DNA from: Devosia indica
Lineage (GTDB): Bacteria > Pseudomonadota > Alphaproteobacteria > Rhizobiales > Devosiaceae
Length of the DNA: 64,000 bases
Direction of reading: 5' to 3'
NCBI RefSeq assembly: GCF_003056405.1
Contig: NZ_PYVZ01000009.1
Location: 91,966 to 155,965 of the forward strand
The position numbers and the translations under genes are program-made. Shown piece after piece: positions 1 through 10,412 of this stretch. The notes below the pieces were generated by a model, which worked only from the letters and a program-made list of their open reading frames with translations, was not told the origin of the DNA and did no database searches. Position 1 is the stretch's first letter; each line of letters starts with the position of its first letter.

Positions 1-333
1 CTCGGCCCCGGTGACGCGCGCAATGCCGTCGACCAGCTCGGTATCGAAAAAGGGCAGCAGCGCCCAGCCGGTCACCTGGCTCATGGCGCCGTCCTCGGTC
101 CAGTGGACCACCGTGCCGCCCTTGTTGTTGGTGGCCGCGGCAAAGATGGTCGCCGCCGTCTTGAGATTGGTCTCCTGCCGGTCCCGCCCCTGTTGCATCA
201 TCGTGGAGGAGAAGCTGAGATAGACCGCCGTGGCCACCACGCCGATAGAGACCACGATGGCCGCCATCACCAGACCCGAAATCTGGAATCGCAGACTCAG
301 ACGACCGAACAGACGAGAACCCAACCCAAACAT
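1..333 (-). CDS. Methyl-accepting chemotaxis protein, N-terminal part (cut by window edge)
   Basis: The first 111 codons of a chemoreceptor are visible; the rest lies left of the window. The protein starts with a short basic stretch and a transmembrane segment at about residues 19-40, followed by the start of a periplasmic Cache-like sensor. This sensor resembles the one in the next receptor (shared LKTAAT and FYDT/FFDT-type positions and a TRVTG/ARVTG motif), so the two are probably paralogues in tandem. As a receptor it would sense a periplasmic ligand and control CheA. The signalling half is not visible, so the MCP call rests on similarity to the neighbour. Confidence 0.75.
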   Translation of the reverse strand, partial: MFGLGSRLFGRLSLRFQISGLVMAAIVVSIGVVATAVYLSFSSTMMQQGRDRQETNLKTAATIFAAATNNKGGTVVHWTEDGAMSQVTGWALLPFFDTELVDGIARVTGAE

Positions 334-546
334 GCTTGCCCCCAAGCGTTACACCTTGGGGCCAGCATAGGAGCTTCAAATTTAATCAAGTATTACAGCA
401 ACTTAGTTAGTACGCATTTTCATTTTGCGGGTCCCGCACTGTAAATATTCCGCTCAAACGACCCGATAATGCCGCTCCTTTACAGCCTTGGCGGGCATTT
501 TCAGAAAAGCCACCCCATTCTGACGCCTGTTCCGCGCGGCGGCTGG

Positions 547-2631
547 CTAGAATTCGTTCCAATCGGCATCGATTGCGGCATTGCCCTGGCTGAGATAGGT
601 GCGGCTCGCCGCCTTGAGGCGGGGGCCAGGCGTGGGAACCCGGGGCGTGTCCGCGACGGCCACCGGATCGGCGGCGCGCAGGGGGGCATCCGCCTGTGCG
701 TCCACCTGGAACACATCAACGATCCGGTCAAGCTGGGTGGCCTGCGCCTCGGTCTGCTCGATCGCCGCATTCATCTCCTCGACCAGCGCGGCATTGTGCT
801 GGGTCATCTCGTCCATGGTGCGCACCGCCGTATTGACCTCCTCGATGGACGAGGCCTGTTCGCGGCTTTCCGAAGCGATGGAATGCATCAATTCGTTCGA
901 CGCGCGGGCCGCCTCGAGAATGGCGTCGAGCTTGGTGGCGGCATCGGCCACCAGGCGCGAGCCACCCTTGACCTCGTCGGCACTCTGCTCGATCAGCACT
1001 TTTACCTCGCTCGAGGCCTGCGCCGCAGATTGTGCCAGGCGCCGCACTTCCACGGCCACAACGGCAAAGCCCTTGCCGGCCTCGCCGGCCCGCGCTGCTT
1101 CGACAGACGCATTCAAGGCAAGCAGATTGGTCTGGAACGCGATGTCGTCGATCATGCCGATAATGTTGGAGATCTTGCCCGAAGAGCTGGTGATCTTCTC
1201 CATGGCGCCGGTGGCATCGGCCATCACCTGACCACCTTCTTCTGCCGTGCGCGTGACCACGCTGGAGCGCTGGCTGGCATCCTGCGCCCGTTCCGCATTG
1301 CTAAGCACGGTCGTAGCCAACTGTTCCATGGCCGCAGAGGTTTGCTCGATGGTCGCCGCCTGCTTGGTGGTGCGTTCCGAGAGGTCATTGGCGCCCGAAA
1401 GGATTTCACTGGTGGCGGTCTTGAGGGCCCCCGACGTGGCGCGCAATTGCCCCACCACGTCGCTGAGCTTTTCGGCCACCGCATTGGTGTCAGATTTGAG
1501 CTGCGCCAGCGCGCCCTCATAGTCTCCCTGCATGCGGCGGGTCAGATCGGTATTGGCCAGGGCGCCAAGCACCGAACCGACTTCGCTGACGCCGCGCTCG
1601 AAAGTCGCCACCAGATTGTTGACGCTGCTGGAAAGCGCGTTGAGTTCGGGATCGGGGAATTCCACATTGACGCGACGGCCAAAATCGCCGGCGGCGGCGG
1701 CATCGACCACCACGCCAAAGGCATCCTGCAATTCGCCCATCATGCGCTGGCGGTCTTCCTGGTCTGCCACGATCCGTGCCGCTTCGGCCTCGGTCATCTG
1801 GCTGACCCGCTGGCCGTTCTCGCGGAACACTTCGACGGCGCGCGCCATGGCGCCGATCTCATTGCCGCGCTCGACAAAGGGGACCTCGACCGCAAAATCG
1901 CCTGCGGCAATGGCATCCATGGTTTGCGCCAGCCTGGGAATGGGCCGGGTCAACAGGCGCGAGGCCAGAAGCCCGATTACGCCCATTATCACCAGCAGCA
2001 CGCCGGCCATTGCAGCCAGTCCCGGCAAGGCTGCATTGGCAGCCGCATCGGCCAGGGCCACGTCCTTGCCAACCCAGAAAGCGCCGAGCAAGGTGCCATC
2101 GAGCTTGTAGATCGGATAGGCCGCTGCATTGTAGGTCGTGCCCTCTACCCTCATCTCCCCATGATAGGCTTCGCCCGATGCCAGGGTGGTGGCGGCCGGA
2201 CTATCCGGGTCGAGCACGAAGTCGGTGATCCGCTCGCCTTCGGCCTCGGCCTCGAAACTGGTCGACTTGGCGATGAACTGCCCGGCCTCGTCGAGACTGA
2301 ACACGATGGTTTCGCCGCCGGTGACCCGGGTCACCGAGTCCACCGCGCCAGTGTCGTAGAAGTTCGGGATGGAATAGGTGGTAAAGCTGACAATGCTGCC
2401 ATCGTCCTCCGACCAGGTCAGCACAGAACCGGACAGCCGTTTTTCGTAGACCGTCGCAGCCGTCTTGAGATCGGCATCCTGCTGGGCAATTGCCTGACCC
2501 ACGGCCTGCCCGCGCAGGCTGAGATAGGTGCTTGCGCTATAAGCAAGGATGGTCACCATGATGCTGGTCAGCAGCAAGGCGGCAATGGCTGTGGTCATGC
2601 GCATATGGCGCCAGCCCGTCAGAAATTTCAT
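547..2631 (-). CDS. Methyl-accepting chemotaxis protein (Cache sensor, HAMP, MCP signalling domain)
   Basis: Membrane chemoreceptor of 694 aa. TM1 lies at about residues 13-35, a Cache-type periplasmic sensor at 40-195, TM2 at 203-226, then HAMP ([17 protein letters not shown]), a second HAMP-like stretch, and a signalling bundle with the tip motif [18 protein letters not shown]. The last five residues are DWNEF, resembling the W-x-x-F pentapeptide that tethers CheR/CheB in other bacteria. The start at 2631 is preferred over an upstream in-frame ATG because GGAGGGG sits just before it and the MKF start matches the next receptor. It lies downstream of that receptor, which has its own terminator between them, so it is probably transcribed separately. 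Confidence 0.95.
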   Translation of the reverse strand: MKFLTGWRHMRMTTAIAALLLTSIMVTILAYSASTYLSLRGQAVGQAIAQQDADLKTAATVYEKRLSGSVLTWSEDDGSIVSFTTYSIPNFYDTGAVDSVTRVTGGETIVFSLDEAGQFIAKSTSFEAEAEGERITDFVLDPDSPAATTLASGEAYHGEMRVEGTTYNAAAYPIYKLDGTLLGAFWVGKDVALADAAANAALPGLAAMAGVLLVIMGVIGLLASRLLTRPIPRLAQTMDAIAAGDFAVEVPFVERGNEIGAMARAVEVFRENGQRVSQMTEAEAARIVADQEDRQRMMGELQDAFGVVVDAAAAGDFGRRVNVEFPDPELNALSSSVNNLVATFERGVSEVGSVLGALANTDLTRRMQGDYEGALAQLKSDTNAVAEKLSDVVGQLRATSGALKTATSEILSGANDLSERTTKQAATIEQTSAAMEQLATTVLSNAERAQDASQRSSVVTRTAEEGGQVMADATGAMEKITSSSGKISNIIGMIDDIAFQTNLLALNASVEAARAGEAGKGFAVVAVEVRRLAQSAAQASSEVKVLIEQSADEVKGGSRLVADAATKLDAILEAARASNELMHSIASESREQASSIEEVNTAVRTMDEMTQHNAALVEEMNAAIEQTEAQATQLDRIVDVFQVDAQADAPLRAADPVAVADTPRVPTPGPRLKAASRTYLSQGNAAIDADWNEF

Positions 2632-2736
2632 GGTTCCCCTCCCAACCCGATGCCGGGCCGCTCTGGCCTGGCTGCCAGAGGCTACCCTGTCGGGACTTAA
2701 CGATAAGTTGATCTTGTATGGTAGTCGTCCGAACCT

Positions 2737-2763
2737 GAAAAAGGGCGCCGCCAAGCGCCCTTT
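2737..2763 (-). terminator. Rho-independent terminator after the 842-aa chemoreceptor
   Basis: Read on the minus strand, GGGCGC (2760-2755) pairs with GCGCCC (2748-2743) and is followed by a run of five T. It begins 13 bases after the stop codon of the 842-aa MCP and lies between the two receptor genes. Confidence 0.75.
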
Positions 2764-2775
2764 CTCAAAGCTGGA

Positions 2776-5304
2776 TCAGAACTCGCTCCACTCGGTATCG
2801 AGCGCCGCATTACCCTTGCTCAAATAGGACTTCGCGGCGGTGCTCAACTTGGCCTGCAAGCCACGCGCTCCCTGGGCAATGGCTTTGACCGGGCCTTTCG
2901 GCTCTGCGGGAGCCGAGATGCCAGGCGCCGCATTGCGCTGTTCGAGGGCAAAGATGTCAACGATGCGGTCAAGCTGGGTGGCTTGCGCCTCGGTCTGCTC
3001 GATCGAGGCGTTCATCTCCTCGACCAGCGCCGCATTGTGCTGGGTCATCTCATCCATGGTGCGGACCGCCGTGTTGACCTCGTCGATGGAGGCGGCCTGT
3101 TCCCGGCTTTCCCGGGCGATATTGTTCATCATTTCGCTCGAGGAACGAGCCGAGGTGAGGATTTCTTCCAGCCGGCCGGCGGCCTCGGCCACCAGTTTGG
3201 AGCCGCCCTTGACCTCGTCAGCGCTCTGCTCGATCAGCGCCTTGACGTCGCTCGAAGCCTGCGCCGCGCTCTGGGCCAGGCGCCGTACTTCCACGGCCAC
3301 CACCGCAAAGCCCTTGCCGGCCTCTCCGGCGCGCGCTGCTTCCACCGAGGCATTGAGCGCCAAGAGATTGGTCTGGAACGCGATGTCGTCGATCAGCCCG
3401 ATAATGTTGGAAATCTTGGCCGAGGACTGGGTGATCCGTTCCATGGCCGCGGTGGCCTGGCCCATGACCTGGCCGCCTTCTTCGGCGGTATGGGTCACCC
3501 CGGTGGCAACACCCGACGCCTGCTTGGCGCGTTCGGCATTGCTCAGCACGGTGGCGGCAAGCTGTTCCATGGCGGCCGAGGTTTCCTCGATGGTCGCCGC
3601 CTGCTTGGTGGTGCGTTCCGAGAGATCATTGGCGCCCGAGAGAATTTCCCCGGTGGCGGTCTTGAGGGTGCGCGAGGTGTCGCGCAACTGGCCCACAATA
3701 TCGGTGAGCTTGTCGGCCACCGCATTGGTGTCGGCCTTGAGGCGGGCAAATGAGCCCTGATAATCGCCCTGCATGCGCTGGGTGAGATCGGTATTGGCCA
3801 GCGCCGAAAGCACCGTGCCGGTTTCGCTGACGCCCCGGTCGACCGTCTCGACCAGCCCGTTGACCGAGCGGGCCAGCGTATTGAGTTCGTCATCGGGAAA
3901 TTCGGCCGTCACGCGCTGCGAGAAATCCCCGGCAATGGCGGCGTCGACCACCTGGCCAAAGGCCCGCTGCAAATCCTGCATCATCGCGGCACGCTCGGCC
4001 TGGCTGGCCACGATCCGGGCGGCCTCGGCCTCGGTCATCTCGTTGACCTTGAGCGCGTTTTCACGGAACACCTCGACGGCCCGGGCCATGGCACCGATCT
4101 CGTCGGCCCGGCGCGCACCCTTGACGTCGACCTCCAGATTCCCCCCCGCCAGCGCGTCCATGGTGTCGGTCAGGCGCGAAATCGGCTTGCTGATCGAGCG
4201 GGCAAAGAAGAAGCCGGCGACCGCCGCGATGGCGAGGAGAATCCCGCCCACAAGCAAGGTCATATTGCGCATCTGCACCACAGCGGCAAAGGCCTCGTCT
4301 TCCGGCTGGACGGCGGCAATCGCCCAGGTGACGTCATGCACGCTCACCGGCTGGGCCCGCACCACCATCGGCGCGCCGCGATAATCGGTGCTCAGGCCTT
4401 CCCCGGTCTCGCCGGCAAAGGCCCCGGCAATGACATCGGAAGTGAGGCTGGTGGCCAGCACATCGGCTTGCTCAGTGCGCGGGGATTCAGAGCGCAGCAG
4501 GCCATCCTGGCCCACCACCACCACTTCACCACTCCGGCCCAGCCCCGAAAGGCCGGACACAGCGGTGCTCATCACCTCCGGCGAGATCGCCAGCACCATC
4601 ACGCCGGTGCTCTCATCGTTGCTGAAGACCGGCATGGCCATGAAGCTTTCCGGCGTCGCGGTGGGGCCATAGAGTGAAAAGTCCACAAAGGCGGCCTCGC
4701 CCGGGCCCAGATCCCTGGCCGCAGCGAAGGCCTGGCCAAGGCCCGAAGCCGCTGCGGTCGCGTCGTTGACGACGTTGGTGGCGAAATCAGTGTTCTTGGC
4801 GACCGAATAAACCACGTCACCAGCCGCGGAAATCATCAGCACATCGGTATAACCGCGCTCGAGCATGAGCGTGCGGAAACCGGGATGATAGCGCTTGTGC
4901 ACCGGATCATAGCTGGCCCCCATGATGCCGACGCTATCAACCGCCGCGCGATCCTCGGGATTGGGGCTGTCGGTCACATAGGCCTTCTGCAACTGCGCTG
5001 CGGCCCGCTCCTTGAGCCCCATGCGCAACTCGTCCAGCGAACGGGTCATGTTCTGCATGGCCGTCACGGTATCGGAGCGCTGCACGAAAAGCCGCAGATC
5101 GACCTCGGCACTGGAATAATAGTCGCTGACCAGTGCACTGGCCGTGTTGAGCGAGGCCTGCATGGACTGGTCGCGCTGTTCCTGCACGGTCCCCAGGCCG
5201 ATCAGATAGCTCGCAATACCCACGCCGGCGCTGACAATCAGCGCCGACCCCACCAGGGCCAGCGGCAATTTCTGGGCAATCCTGAGCTGCGGAATGAATT
5301 TCAT
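2776..5304 (-). CDS. Methyl-accepting chemotaxis protein (large double-Cache-like sensor)
   Basis: Chemoreceptor of 842 aa. TM1 is at about residues 13-36, a large periplasmic sensor of about 310 residues follows (size of a double Cache domain), and TM2 is near 350-372. Then come HAMP ([16 protein letters not shown]), a second HAMP-like stretch, and a signalling domain almost identical to that of the 694-aa receptor, with tip [18 protein letters not shown]. It ends in EWSEF, another candidate W-x-x-F tether. Start 5304 has a GGGGGAG ribosome-binding site. The near-identical signalling halves with unrelated sensors point to domain shuffling or recent duplication of the cytoplasmic part. Confidence 0.95.
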   Translation of the reverse strand: MKFIPQLRIAQKLPLALVGSALIVSAGVGIASYLIGLGTVQEQRDQSMQASLNTASALVSDYYSSAEVDLRLFVQRSDTVTAMQNMTRSLDELRMGLKERAAAQLQKAYVTDSPNPEDRAAVDSVGIMGASYDPVHKRYHPGFRTLMLERGYTDVLMISAAGDVVYSVAKNTDFATNVVNDATAAASGLGQAFAAARDLGPGEAAFVDFSLYGPTATPESFMAMPVFSNDESTGVMVLAISPEVMSTAVSGLSGLGRSGEVVVVGQDGLLRSESPRTEQADVLATSLTSDVIAGAFAGETGEGLSTDYRGAPMVVRAQPVSVHDVTWAIAAVQPEDEAFAAVVQMRNMTLLVGGILLAIAAVAGFFFARSISKPISRLTDTMDALAGGNLEVDVKGARRADEIGAMARAVEVFRENALKVNEMTEAEAARIVASQAERAAMMQDLQRAFGQVVDAAIAGDFSQRVTAEFPDDELNTLARSVNGLVETVDRGVSETGTVLSALANTDLTQRMQGDYQGSFARLKADTNAVADKLTDIVGQLRDTSRTLKTATGEILSGANDLSERTTKQAATIEETSAAMEQLAATVLSNAERAKQASGVATGVTHTAEEGGQVMGQATAAMERITQSSAKISNIIGLIDDIAFQTNLLALNASVEAARAGEAGKGFAVVAVEVRRLAQSAAQASSDVKALIEQSADEVKGGSKLVAEAAGRLEEILTSARSSSEMMNNIARESREQAASIDEVNTAVRTMDEMTQHNAALVEEMNASIEQTEAQATQLDRIVDIFALEQRNAAPGISAPAEPKGPVKAIAQGARGLQAKLSTAAKSYLSKGNAALDTEWSEF

Positions 5305-5492
5305 TATGATTTGCTCCCCCTACGGCGACTGCTCCTCCAGGTCAGCAACGAGCCGGGCGGCCCCTGCGCAGGCAGTCACGCAACGCGAACGCGTTGTCAT
5401 GGAAACGATACCGGCACAGGCTTAATCACTTCTTACGGACAAGTGCGGATCGCCCAATTATTAGGCAAATGCTTGTCAGGGAAGCATTTTCC

Positions 5493-5532
5493 AAAAAAAG
5501 CACAACGCCCCCGCTGCGACAGCGGAGGCGTT
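5493..5532 (-). terminator. Rho-independent terminator of the cheY end of the che operon
   Basis: On the minus strand AACGCC (5532-5527) and an inner CCGCTG pair with CAGCGG and GGCGTT (to 5504), followed by GTGC and seven T. It lies 24 bases after the cheY stop and separates the che operon from the chemoreceptor genes. Confidence 0.85.
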
Positions 5533-5556
5533 GCCGGGTTCCAGAGGCGCGACCGA

Positions 5557-5946
5557 TCAAGTCAGCGCGCCGATCACCGCCTCGATCCGCTTCTTCATTG
5601 TCGACGCATCAAACGGCTTGATGATGTAATTGTTCACGCCAAAGGAAATGGCTTCCTTGACCTGTTCCTTGTCCGAGCGGCCCGTCGCCATGATGAAGGG
5701 CATGGCCTGTGTTCGGGGATGCTTGCGGATCACCTTGAGCAGGGTCAGCCCGTCAATATCTTCCATGTTCCAGTCGGAAATGATCAGATCGACATTGGAC
5801 TTTTCAAGCTTGCCCAGGGCATCGCGCCCGGATTTGGCTTCGATGATGTCCTTGAACCCGAGCTGGGTCAGGATGTACTTACAGATCCCGCGCATGGACT
5901 GCTGGTCATCAACGATCAGGACGCTCACAGCGCTCGCTTTTGGCAT
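5557..5946 (-). CDS. cheY: Chemotaxis response regulator CheY (CheY2-type)
   Basis: Single receiver domain of 129 aa. The phosphoacceptor is Asp58 (ISDWNM), the acidic pair is DD at 13-14, the conserved Thr is in MATGR and the Lys in IIKPF. Phosphorylated by CheA, it would bind the flagellar switch, or act as a phosphate sink if the second CheY at 36.5 kb is the switch ligand; which is which cannot be told from sequence. The start at 5946 is preferred to an upstream alternative because the family begins just before the first strand and AGAGGT lies upstream. It is the last gene of cheD-MCP-cheR-cheB-cheY and is followed by a strong terminator. Confidence 0.93.
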   Translation of the reverse strand: MPKASAVSVLIVDDQQSMRGICKYILTQLGFKDIIEAKSGRDALGKLEKSNVDLIISDWNMEDIDGLTLLKVIRKHPRTQAMPFIMATGRSDKEQVKEAISFGVNNYIIKPFDASTMKKRIEAVIGALT

Positions 5947-5969
5947 GGTTGTTCTTACCTCTACGCGCC

Positions 5970-5987
5970 TGCGGCCTTCGGGCCGCA
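5970..5987. promoter_or_regulatory. Intercistronic hairpin between cheB and cheY
   Basis: A perfect 7-bp stem TGCGGCC/GGCCGCA with a TTCG loop lies in the 112-base gap between cheB and cheY. It lacks a T-run, so it looks like an mRNA stability or processing element rather than a terminator. Confidence 0.45.
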
Positions 5988-6058
5988 CTTGACTCAAACT
6001 CTATGGGTCAAGCGTTACAATTCTCTCAACTGCGCCATTGGCATTCTCGCTTGACCGT

Positions 6059-7120
6059 TCACGCGGCGGATTTGAGCTTGACCAGCGCATTGGCCAGCTT
6101 GGCTGCGATCTGTTCCACCGGCGCCTGCTCGACCACCGCACCTTCCTCGAAGGCAACGCGCGGCATGCCATAGACCAGTGCCGAAGCCTGGCTCTGCCCC
6201 ACCGTATAGGCGCCCGCATCGCGCATGAGCTTGAGGCCCCTGGCACCATCGCGGCCCATGCCGGTCAGGATGGCGCCGACCGCCATCGGCCCGACCGTCC
6301 TGGCGACCGACTCGAACAGCACATCGACGCTGGGACGGTGCCCGCTTTCCAGCCCCTCCTGACCCAGGCGGCACTTAAGCTGCCCCGAAGAGCGCTCGAC
6401 CCGCAAATGATAGTCGCCGCGGGCCACATAGGCATGGCCCGGCTTGAGCACCATGCGGTCCTCGGCTTCCTGCACGGTCAGCGCGCATAATTCATCCAGC
6501 CGCGCGGCAAAGCGACCGGTAAAGCCGGCCGGCATGTGCTGGGCAATGACCACCGGCGGACAATCGGCCGGCAGCTCGGACAACACGGCGCGGATCGCTT
6601 CCACCCCGCCGGTCGAGGCGCCAATGGCGATCAGCGCGCCCTCGGGCGCAGCGGCGGTCTTGAGCGGCATCTTGCTGGTCTTGGGAACCTCGGCCCGGCT
6701 GGCCGATCGGCCGCGCACATCGGACTTGGCCGCGGCGCGAATCTTGTCGCGCAGGCCGACACCGAACGCATCGAGCCCGCCGGCAAATTCGGCACTGGGC
6801 TTGGCAACGAAGTCGACAGCACCCAGTTCGAGGGCCAACAGCGTTTCGCTTGCCCCCTTCTTGGTCAGCGTCGACACCATCACCACCGGGGTGGGCCGCA
6901 GACGCATCAATTTTTCAAGGAATGCCAGCCCGTTCATGTTGGGCATCTCGATATCGAGCGTCACCACATCGGGATCGAGGGTCTTGATCTTCTCGCGCGC
7001 ATCGATGGGATCGGTGGCGGTACCCACCACATCGATATCGCCATCCCGCGTCAGCATGCGGGCGAGAACTTCGCGGATAAGCGCCGAATCGTCGACGACC
7101 AGGACCTTGATGCTCATCAT
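6059..7120 (-). CDS. cheB: Chemotaxis methylesterase/glutamine deamidase CheB
   Basis: 353 aa with an N-terminal receiver domain (phosphoacceptor Asp56 in LDIEMP, Lys in AKPS) and a C-terminal methylesterase domain. The catalytic triad is visible: Ser169 in GASTGG, His195 in AQHMPAGF and Asp291 in GMGRDGA. It removes methyl groups from receptor glutamates when phosphorylated by CheA. The ATG overlaps the cheR stop by four bases (ATGA), so the two are translationally coupled. The start is ATGATG and either Met could be used. Confidence 0.97.
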   Translation of the reverse strand: MMSIKVLVVDDSALIREVLARMLTRDGDIDVVGTATDPIDAREKIKTLDPDVVTLDIEMPNMNGLAFLEKLMRLRPTPVVMVSTLTKKGASETLLALELGAVDFVAKPSAEFAGGLDAFGVGLRDKIRAAAKSDVRGRSASRAEVPKTSKMPLKTAAAPEGALIAIGASTGGVEAIRAVLSELPADCPPVVIAQHMPAGFTGRFAARLDELCALTVQEAEDRMVLKPGHAYVARGDYHLRVERSSGQLKCRLGQEGLESGHRPSVDVLFESVARTVGPMAVGAILTGMGRDGARGLKLMRDAGAYTVGQSQASALVYGMPRVAFEEGAVVEQAPVEQIAAKLANALVKLKSAA

Positions 7121-7956
7121 GCAGCTCGTTTGTTCAGTTTTTCACGCGACTGGTAGATCGTCTTGCCCACCAGCCGGAAGCCCTCGCCACCTGAGCCCAG
7201 GTTTTCCGAGTGGCCGATGTAAAGGAAGCCTTCAGGCGCGAGCATCTTGGAAAAGCGTCCAAACATCTCGCCCTGGGTCGGCTTGTCGAAGTAAATCGCC
7301 ACATTGCGGCAGAAGATGGCGTCGAACGGCCCCTTCATCGGCCAGGGACCGATCAGATTGAGCGGCTTGAACGCGACCAGTTCGCGGACATTGGCCGGAA
7401 TGCGGATCGCGCCTGCCGTGCGTTCGAACGGACGCGCCCGCTCTGCGGAAAGACCATTGAGCTCGGTTTCCGGATAGACCCCGCCCGCCGCCTTGGCCAG
7501 CACAGCCGTGTCGATGTCTGTGGCCAGGATCTTGAAGTCCCAGCGCTTGAGCTCGGGAAAGCCAGTAAGCAGGTCCATGCCGATCGTATAGGGCTCCTGA
7601 CCTGTCGAGCAGCCGGCCGACCAGATGCGCAGCCGCGTGCCGCGCGGCCGTTCGGCGATCAGCGTGCCCACATAGTCCCGCAAATGGTCGAAATGGTGAT
7701 CTTCGCGATAAAACCGCGTCAGATTGGTGGTCAGCGCATTGACGAAATCCTGCCCGTCCTTCTCCGATCCGCTGCGTTCCAGATAATCGACATAGGCGTC
7801 AAAGCTGGGCAATTGCAGCGCGCGCAGGATTTTGGAGAGCCGGGACACGACCAGCGTGCGCTTGGCATCGCTGAGCGAAATACCGGCAACGGAATAGACC
7901 CGTGCCTTGATACGAGCGAACTCCCGCTCGCTGAGGGCATATTCCCCCTGTTCCAT
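7117..7956 (-). CDS. cheR: Chemotaxis protein methyltransferase CheR
   Basis: 279 aa, SAM-dependent receptor glutamate methyltransferase. The N-terminal helical domain is followed by the SAM-binding motif IWSAGCSTGQEPYT, then ATDID, FCRNV and a C-terminal GHSENL typical of CheR. The start at 7956 (MEQGEYALS) is chosen because AAGGGTGG lies just upstream and the family starts here; an in-frame extension runs back into the preceding gene. It methylates the receptors of this block, some of which carry C-terminal W-x-x-F sequences that could tether it. Coupled to cheB by a 4-base overlap. Confidence 0.97.
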   Translation of the reverse strand: MEQGEYALSEREFARIKARVYSVAGISLSDAKRTLVVSRLSKILRALQLPSFDAYVDYLERSGSEKDGQDFVNALTTNLTRFYREDHHFDHLRDYVGTLIAERPRGTRLRIWSAGCSTGQEPYTIGMDLLTGFPELKRWDFKILATDIDTAVLAKAAGGVYPETELNGLSAERARPFERTAGAIRIPANVRELVAFKPLNLIGPWPMKGPFDAIFCRNVAIYFDKPTQGEMFGRFSKMLAPEGFLYIGHSENLGSGGEGFRLVGKTIYQSREKLNKRAA

Positions 7957-7990
7957 GCAACCACCCTTTTTGTCCCGGACTTCTTCCGGA

Positions 7991-9541
7991 TTAACTGGCG
8001 GCGCGCTGGTCGAACGCGATCTCCTGATCGGCGATTTCGACCACCGGCCCTGGCGACGCCAGGGACACCGAACCGGCTCCCTTCGTCTCCCCTTCGGCCG
8101 CGATACTGACCGACCCATTGCTTAGATTGCGTAAATTCTCTTGCAGTTGGGCGGTGATTTTTTGCAGTCCCCCGGCCTCATCGAGCCCGATCCGCGCCTG
8201 CGCCCGCCCTTTGTCGGCGATCACGCGGATATCCTTGGCGCTGCGATTGGTGACCTGGGCCAGTTGGCGCACCTCATCAGCCACCACAGCAAAGCCCGCC
8301 CCCTTCTCGCCGGCGCGCGCCGCTTCCACCGCCGCGTTGAGCGCCAGAAGATTGGTGCGGAACGAAACATCCTCGATCCCGGCGGTCATGGTGTCGATTT
8401 CCCGGGCCATGCGATCGATCTCGCTGACCAGCGTGCGGGTGCGGCCCGCCGCCTCTTCGGCCTGCCGGGCCAGCGATTGTGCCGTCTCGTTGCGCGTTTT
8501 GGCAGCAGCCAGCTCAGCCTCAAGCACCGCCATCTTCTCAACGCCCGCAGCCAAGGCCGCCCGCGCAGTCTCCGCCGATTTTTCGGTGGCGGCCGCTCGC
8601 GCCTCGAACTGGGCCAGCAGATCCTTGACCGAGGCGAGCCGGGTTTCGAGCGCCACCCGGGCCTGGGCTTCGTCACGCTGCTGCTCATCAAGCCCCGAAA
8701 ACAGCTCGATCACCATCTGCGCTTCTTCTGCAAGCGGCAGGTCCTGAACATCGGCGGTCCTGCCATCCATGACGGCGCGCAACTGGTTCACGCCATCGTC
8801 CAGCGCCGCCAGGGCCGTGTTGATCTCCCGCAGCACGGGCTGGCTGGCCACCGCCTCGTCCTCGAACCGGAAGCCGGTGCGCCCCTGCCGCAGCGCGGCG
8901 AGCATCAGGTCAAACCGGTCATCCTCGATGAAATAGCCCGCTGGCTGCAGTTCAAGCGCATACCGCCCCGATGGCAAGGCCAGGCGCTGGGCGACGAAGC
9001 GCCGCTGATCGAGCAGCACCAGCGCTTCCTCGGGCGCCCCACCACCAGTTTCGAGATAGCCGGCACCAAACAGGCCATCAAGGGTTTCGCCTTCCCTTGC
9101 GCCGGGCGCCAGACGCTCCATGCCACGACTTGATGCCAGGATGACGCCATGCTCGTCGACCACCATGAGTGGCGCCTCGAGCATGCCGATGGCCGCCCGG
9201 AAATGATGCGCCTTTTCCAGCCGCTTACCCAGTCGCGCAACAATGCCGCCAATGGACAAAGCCTCGCCCGAGCGGTCGGACAGGCCCGCTGCCTGAACCA
9301 CGGCCGCCAGGCGCTGCGCCTCGCGCTGGTCGAAGAGAAAGCCCCCGACCACGCACCCGGCAATGCCAAGGCCGACAAGGCTTCCAACCGCCGTGAACCA
9401 GGTCGCGCCCGGCCCGATCGCCAGCAGCAGCCCGCCGGCACTTGCGCCCAATAATGTCCAGAGGCCGGATGCGGCCAGCATGAGACGCAATCCCCGGCGG
9501 GGGGCACGCGAATCAACACTAAAAACGGCACGGTCCGACAT
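7991..9541 (-). CDS. MCP-like signalling protein with membrane hairpin and cytoplasmic PAS-like region
   Basis: 516 aa. Two closely spaced hydrophobic segments (about 16-41 and 46-69) form a membrane hairpin with almost no periplasmic loop. A PAS-like region at about 105-220 contains [15 protein letters not shown] coiled-coil stretch follows, then a short signalling bundle with tip [17 protein letters not shown] and [12 protein letters not shown]. The bundle is shorter than in the two full receptors of this window and ends in a low-complexity tail. It lies inside the che operon, 34 bases before cheR, like the MCP-like first gene of rhizobial che operons. It probably senses a cytoplasmic or membrane-linked cue (inference). 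Confidence 0.88.
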   Translation of the reverse strand: MSDRAVFSVDSRAPRRGLRLMLAASGLWTLLGASAGGLLLAIGPGATWFTAVGSLVGLGIAGCVVGGFLFDQREAQRLAAVVQAAGLSDRSGEALSIGGIVARLGKRLEKAHHFRAAIGMLEAPLMVVDEHGVILASSRGMERLAPGAREGETLDGLFGAGYLETGGGAPEEALVLLDQRRFVAQRLALPSGRYALELQPAGYFIEDDRFDLMLAALRQGRTGFRFEDEAVASQPVLREINTALAALDDGVNQLRAVMDGRTADVQDLPLAEEAQMVIELFSGLDEQQRDEAQARVALETRLASVKDLLAQFEARAAATEKSAETARAALAAGVEKMAVLEAELAAAKTRNETAQSLARQAEEAAGRTRTLVSEIDRMAREIDTMTAGIEDVSFRTNLLALNAAVEAARAGEKGAGFAVVADEVRQLAQVTNRSAKDIRVIADKGRAQARIGLDEAGGLQKITAQLQENLRNLSNGSVSIAAEGETKGAGSVSLASPGPVVEIADQEIAFDQRAAS

Positions 9542-9655
9542 GGCCGGACCCTATCCGAATAATGGTTAATCAAATCTATAAAGGCTGGCGCGACGGTAAG
9601 ACTTTCGTAAGCCCGACTTGTCCGCGCCAAGAAGCGCCCAAGAAAAGGCCGGCAA

Positions 9656-10246
9656 CTAGAACAGTTCGATATCGTCCACCGGCGCCGGCACGACGACGCG
9701 ACGCCGTGCAATCGCCAGTTCTTCCTGCGCCACATTGGCCCCCGCGTCGCTGTCGAGCCGTTTGACAAAGGCCCGTCCGGAATGGGGTTTGAACAGCACG
9801 CGGCGGGCAAAACTGCCACCCAGATCCTCGCTGGTGGCCACATAGCCCTCATCGATCAGGAACTGGCGCACGAATTCTATATTCTTGGCGCCGACATCAT
9901 CGAGCGCCGAATTGATCTTGCCGCCCCCGAAGATCTTGATTTCGAGGTTGGCCTTGCGGCCCGATCCTTGCGAGAGCACCTTGTTGATCAGCTGCTCCAT
10001 GGCAAAGGCGCCATATCGGGCCGATGCACCGTAGCGGTCTCTGGCCGAGCCCGACTGCTCGGCGAGCAGGAAATGGTTCATCCCACCAACCAGGGCGACC
10101 CGGTCACGGACGCAGGCCGAAATGCACGATCCCAGAACAGTCGAGAAGGTTACGTCCGCAGCATTGGACACATGGCAATCGCCTTGGTGAACCGTTGTCA
10201 CCACACCACGATCGAACTCGGGTGGCAGGGTATTGGTCGGGGGCAT
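9656..10246 (-). CDS. cheD: Chemoreceptor glutamine deamidase CheD
   Basis: CheD deamidates receptor glutamines. The signature TVLGSC with the catalytic Cys and GGMNHFLL with the catalytic His are present (residues 62 and 79 counted from an upstream TTG). The ATG at 10246 is used here because GAGGT lies upstream, at rather long spacing; the TTG at 10309 gives 21 more residues but has a poor ribosome-binding site. The C-terminus ends VDDIELF, similar to the end of the divergent small protein at 10413. It is the first gene of the minus-strand che operon, 114 bases before the MCP-like gene. Confidence 0.93.
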   Translation of the reverse strand: MPPTNTLPPEFDRGVVTTVHQGDCHVSNAADVTFSTVLGSCISACVRDRVALVGGMNHFLLAEQSGSARDRYGASARYGAFAMEQLINKVLSQGSGRKANLEIKIFGGGKINSALDDVGAKNIEFVRQFLIDEGYVATSEDLGGSFARRVLFKPHSGRAFVKRLDSDAGANVAQEELAIARRRVVVPAPVDDIELF

Positions 10247-10412
10247 GTCGTCTAGGTCTACCTCTGCGGGCGAATTGGTTCGGATGTTAGAGGTAAACTC
10301 GTTAGCCAATTGCTAACCACGACCTACGAGTTCGCTGGCGATGTCCGATCGAGCAAGGAGAGGTTTAGAAATAGCGCTATAGGGTTGGCCAATCAGGGCC
10401 AGGGAATATTCA

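Noticed and set aside
469..2700. A long open frame on the plus strand (743 codons) across the chemoreceptor gene
   Set aside because: It lies opposite a well-supported MCP gene. High-GC codon use leaves such antisense frames open, and the translated product has no recognisable domain.
5993..6058. Extra coding start for cheY upstream
   Set aside because: The longer frame would start in the cheB-cheY gap without ribosome-binding site and adds Arg-rich residues not seen in the family.
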